Shown here: in pieces, positions 5,649 to 6,572 of the stretch
Layout of the letters: each line of letters begins with the position of its first letter
Numbering within the stretch: the first letter of the stretch is position 1
Assembly (NCBI GenBank): GCA_027483425.1
Contig: JAIXUR010000627.1
Location: forward strand, 1-6,572
Length of the DNA: 6,572 nucleotides
DNA from: Cyanobacteriota bacterium
GTDB taxonomy: Bacteria > Cyanobacteriota > Cyanobacteriia > Phormidesmidales > Phormidesmidaceae
Direction: 5' to 3'
The notes under the pieces: generated by a model
What the model was told of the DNA's origin: nothing
The model's input: the letters and a program-made list of their open reading frames with translations, nothing else
Database searches by the model: none
Made by a program: the position numbers and the translations under genes

Positions 5649-6263
5649 CTACATGGGCAACAGCACAGCATCAATCACGTGAATAACGCCGTTGCTGGCC
5701 TCGATATCGGCACCCACCACGTTGGCCTGGTTAATGGTGATGGTTTTGTCACCCACCACCACCGTGATGGGTTCCCCCTCCACGGTTTCCACTTCCCCAG
5801 ACACGAGGTCGGCAGAGCGCACTTCTCCGTCTACGACGTGGTAGGTCAAAAGCTGGGTGAGTTGGTCACGGTTTTCGGGCAGGAGTAGGGCCTCTACGGT
5901 ACCTTCGGGCAGGGCCGCGAAGGCGTCATCGGTGGGGGCAAACACGGTAATCGATAGGTCGTCGTTGCTGAGGGTTTCGGTCAGTCCAGCGGCCTCAATG
6001 GCGGCGGTTAGGGTTTCAAAGTCTTCACCGCTGGCGGCAATATCAGCGATGGACATGTCAGCCTGGGCCTGGGCCGGTGCGGCTGGTTCAGCCTGAGCTG
6101 CGGCAGGTGCGGCTGGCTCAGTTTGGGCTTGGGCCGGTTCGAGTTGCTCAGCCTGGGCCGGTTGGGTCTCAGAGATGGCCTGCTGAGGAAATGAGGCGAT
6201 CGCGGCGGGGGCCGCACCTAGCAGCAGTACACCCAGGGCGATGCGAAGAGTATTCGGAGTCAT
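5649..6263 (-). CDS. Secreted FAS1 (fasciclin) domain protein with Ala/Pro/Gln/Glu-rich linker
   Basis: A 204-residue protein with three parts. Residues 1-24 form a Sec-type signal peptide: Arg7, then the hydrophobic core IALGVLLLGAA, with probable cleavage after AIAS (21-24). Residues 25-68 are a low-complexity linker rich in A, P, Q and E, including a 10-residue tandem repeat. Residues 70-204 are one FAS1 domain, with the H1 motif ITVFAPTDDAFAALP (105-119), the YH segment LLTYHVV (138-144) and the H2 motif NGVIHVIDAVLLP (191-203). FAS1 domains mediate adhesion or matrix contacts; in bacteria they are usually periplasmic, extracellular or cell-surface. With no lipobox or membrane anchor, this one is probably soluble in the periplasm or exported. 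The protein ends right at the domain end, so it is complete. The ATG at 6263 has AGGA about 10 nt upstream. It is transcribed alone, with hairpins following. The exact function is not predictable. Confidence 0.92.
   Translation of the reverse strand: MTPNTLRIALGVLLLGAAPAAIASFPQQAISETQPAQAEQLEPAQAQTEPAAPAAAQAEPAAPAQAQADMSIADIAASGEDFETLTAAIEAAGLTETLSNDDLSITVFAPTDDAFAALPEGTVEALLLPENRDQLTQLLTYHVVDGEVRSADLVSGEVETVEGEPITVVVGDKTITINQANVVGADIEASNGVIHVIDAVLLPM
6066..6125 (-). repeat. In-frame tandem repeat, 2 x 30 bp, in the FAS1 linker
   Basis: Residues 47-56 (QTEPAAPAAA) and 57-66 (QAEPAAPAQA) of the FAS1 protein repeat with a 10-residue period, 8 of 10 identical. The DNA has diverged at synonymous sites, so the duplication is not recent. 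Such repeats usually act as a flexible spacer between the signal peptide and the globular domain, and may vary in number between strains. Confidence 0.65.
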
Positions 6264-6309
6264 TCCAGTTACGTCCTAACAAATGTTTCAGTTTGCCTAG
6301 GGAAGTCAG

Positions 6310-6351
6310 GTTACATAACTTCACTAGACTTGATGAGTTGTAGCATTCCAA
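6310..6351 (-). promoter_or_regulatory. Candidate FAS1 promoter with overlapping HLR1-like site
   Basis: On the minus strand TTGGAA (6346-6351) and TCTAGT (6323-6328) are 17 bases apart and would start transcription roughly 50 nt before the FAS1 ATG. Overlapping the -10 and lying downstream of it, on the plus strand, GTTACATA (6310-6317) matches exactly one half of the HLR1 element bound by the cyanobacterial regulator RpaB. After a 2-base gap the second half TTCACTAG (6320-6327) matches only 5 of 8 positions. If real, its position would suit repression relieved in high light. Both calls are weak. Confidence 0.3.
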
Positions 6352-6457
6352 CCTAGGCGGGCTATCTACCCAGGGGTAGAGTTTGGTTGTTCCCCAAAAG
6401 GGCGCTAAATCGCCGATCGCACCCCAATTAGCCCCCCTAAAATCAGGGTGAGTGAGG

Positions 6458-6490
6458 GCTGGAAACACCTGAGGGGGTGGCCTTTCCAGC
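6458..6490. other. Long hairpin upstream of the FAS1 gene
   Basis: GCTGGAAA (6458-6465) pairs exactly with TTTCCAGC (6483-6490). Inside it, CACC (6466-6469) pairs with GGTG (6476-6479), with GCC bulged, giving 12 base pairs in all. It sits about 35-55 bp left of the possible gene start at the right edge and about 200 bp upstream of FAS1. There is no T-tract. It may be a leader structure of the right-hand gene or a small repeat. Confidence 0.4.
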
Positions 6491-6544
6491 GATCGCCCCT
6501 GAGATCAGGAAAAGCTGAGAGAATTATGTCTGGAGGAGCCCATT

Positions 6545-6572
6545 GTGACAACGCACTGTGCCGCCCGATGTC
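6545..6572 (+). CDS. Possible first codons of a plus-strand gene running off the right edge
   Basis: GTG at 6545 follows a strong ribosome-binding sequence, GGAGG (6532-6536), with an 8-base gap, and opens a frame (MTTHCAARC) to the window end. A competing start is ATG 6526 in another frame (MSGGAHCDNALCRPM), with only a weak GAGAG upstream. I favour the GTG because of its ribosome site. Nine codons are too few to identify a product, and the frame could be chance. Confidence 0.35.

Larger units (their letters stand above)
207..6496. repeat. HIP1 octamers GCGATCGC, 11 copies across the window
   Basis: Copies begin at 207, 637, 1191, 2075, 2163, 2715, 2738, 2994, 3531, 6196 and 6489. Chance predicts about 0.1 copies in this length. 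HIP1 is the highly iterated palindrome typical of many cyanobacterial genomes, so this marks the source phylum. Nine copies are in the cofG, rhodanese, mutL, GST or FAS1 genes in my tally plus one in the FAS1 signal-peptide region; only the last is intergenic. None lies between 3539 and 6195, so density is uneven. The copy at 637 is extended to an 18-bp palindrome (632-649). Confidence 0.95.
6264..6544. other. Upstream region of the FAS1 gene, no convincing gene
   Basis: Non-coding stretch right of the FAS1 start. It contains the candidate promoter and HLR1-like site (6310-6351), a small perfect inverted repeat CTACCC-AG-GGGTAG (6366-6379), a run of C-rich and G-rich blocks including GCCCCCCTAAAATCAGGG (6431-6448) that recalls dispersed cyanobacterial repeats, a hairpin at 6458-6490 and a HIP1 site at 6489-6496. 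Open frames crossing it have no recognisable domain. Confidence 0.5.

Noticed and set aside
6169..6468. Minus-strand 99-codon frame overlapping the FAS1 start
   Set aside because: It overlaps the signal peptide region in another frame and runs through the candidate promoter.

Overview
The window looks like chromosomal DNA of a GC-rich cyanobacterium, with about 60% GC by eye. The strongest sign is the octamer GCGATCGC (HIP1), which I count 11 times in 6572 bases, when chance predicts about 0.1. The gene content agrees: a CofG-type FO synthase subunit, a rhodanese-like protein whose cysteine position holds serine, a long GST with a CPYC motif and a C-terminal extension, a NarL-type response regulator and a secreted FAS1 protein. 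I cannot name the species. A Leptolyngbya/Nodosilinea-like filamentous form would fit.

Layout. 1-802 (-): 5' part of cofG, cut by the left edge. 803-932: gap with two hairpins built on GGGGC/GCCCC. 933-1316 (-): small rhodanese-domain protein. 1317-1504: AT-rich divergent promoter region with two adjacent palindromes. 1505-3265 (+): mutL with ATPase and endonuclease motifs. 3266-3377: convergent gap with a 14-bp inverted repeat. 3378-4583 (-): 401-residue GST. 4648-5292 (-): NarL-type response regulator, upstream of the GST gene and on the same strand. 5293-5648: 356-bp gap rich in inverted repeats. 5649-6263 (-): secreted FAS1 protein. 6264-6572: upstream region of the FAS1 gene, with a hairpin and possibly the first codons of a plus-strand gene.

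How the genes may work together. CofG makes part of the deazaflavin FO, which many cyanobacteria use as the antenna of DNA photolyase. MutL acts in mismatch repair. Two DNA-repair-related genes therefore lie close together, but on opposite strands with a promoter region between, so no shared system is implied. The response regulator and GST genes are 64 bp apart on one strand and could be co-transcribed, which would fit a stress or redox role. The other genes look like ordinary chromosomal housekeeping genes. I see no mobile element, CRISPR array, tRNA or rRNA, and no clear novel multi-gene system. The points most worth checking are substituted motif residues (rhodanese, MutL), structured intergenic regions and a possible HLR1-like site upstream of the FAS1 gene.
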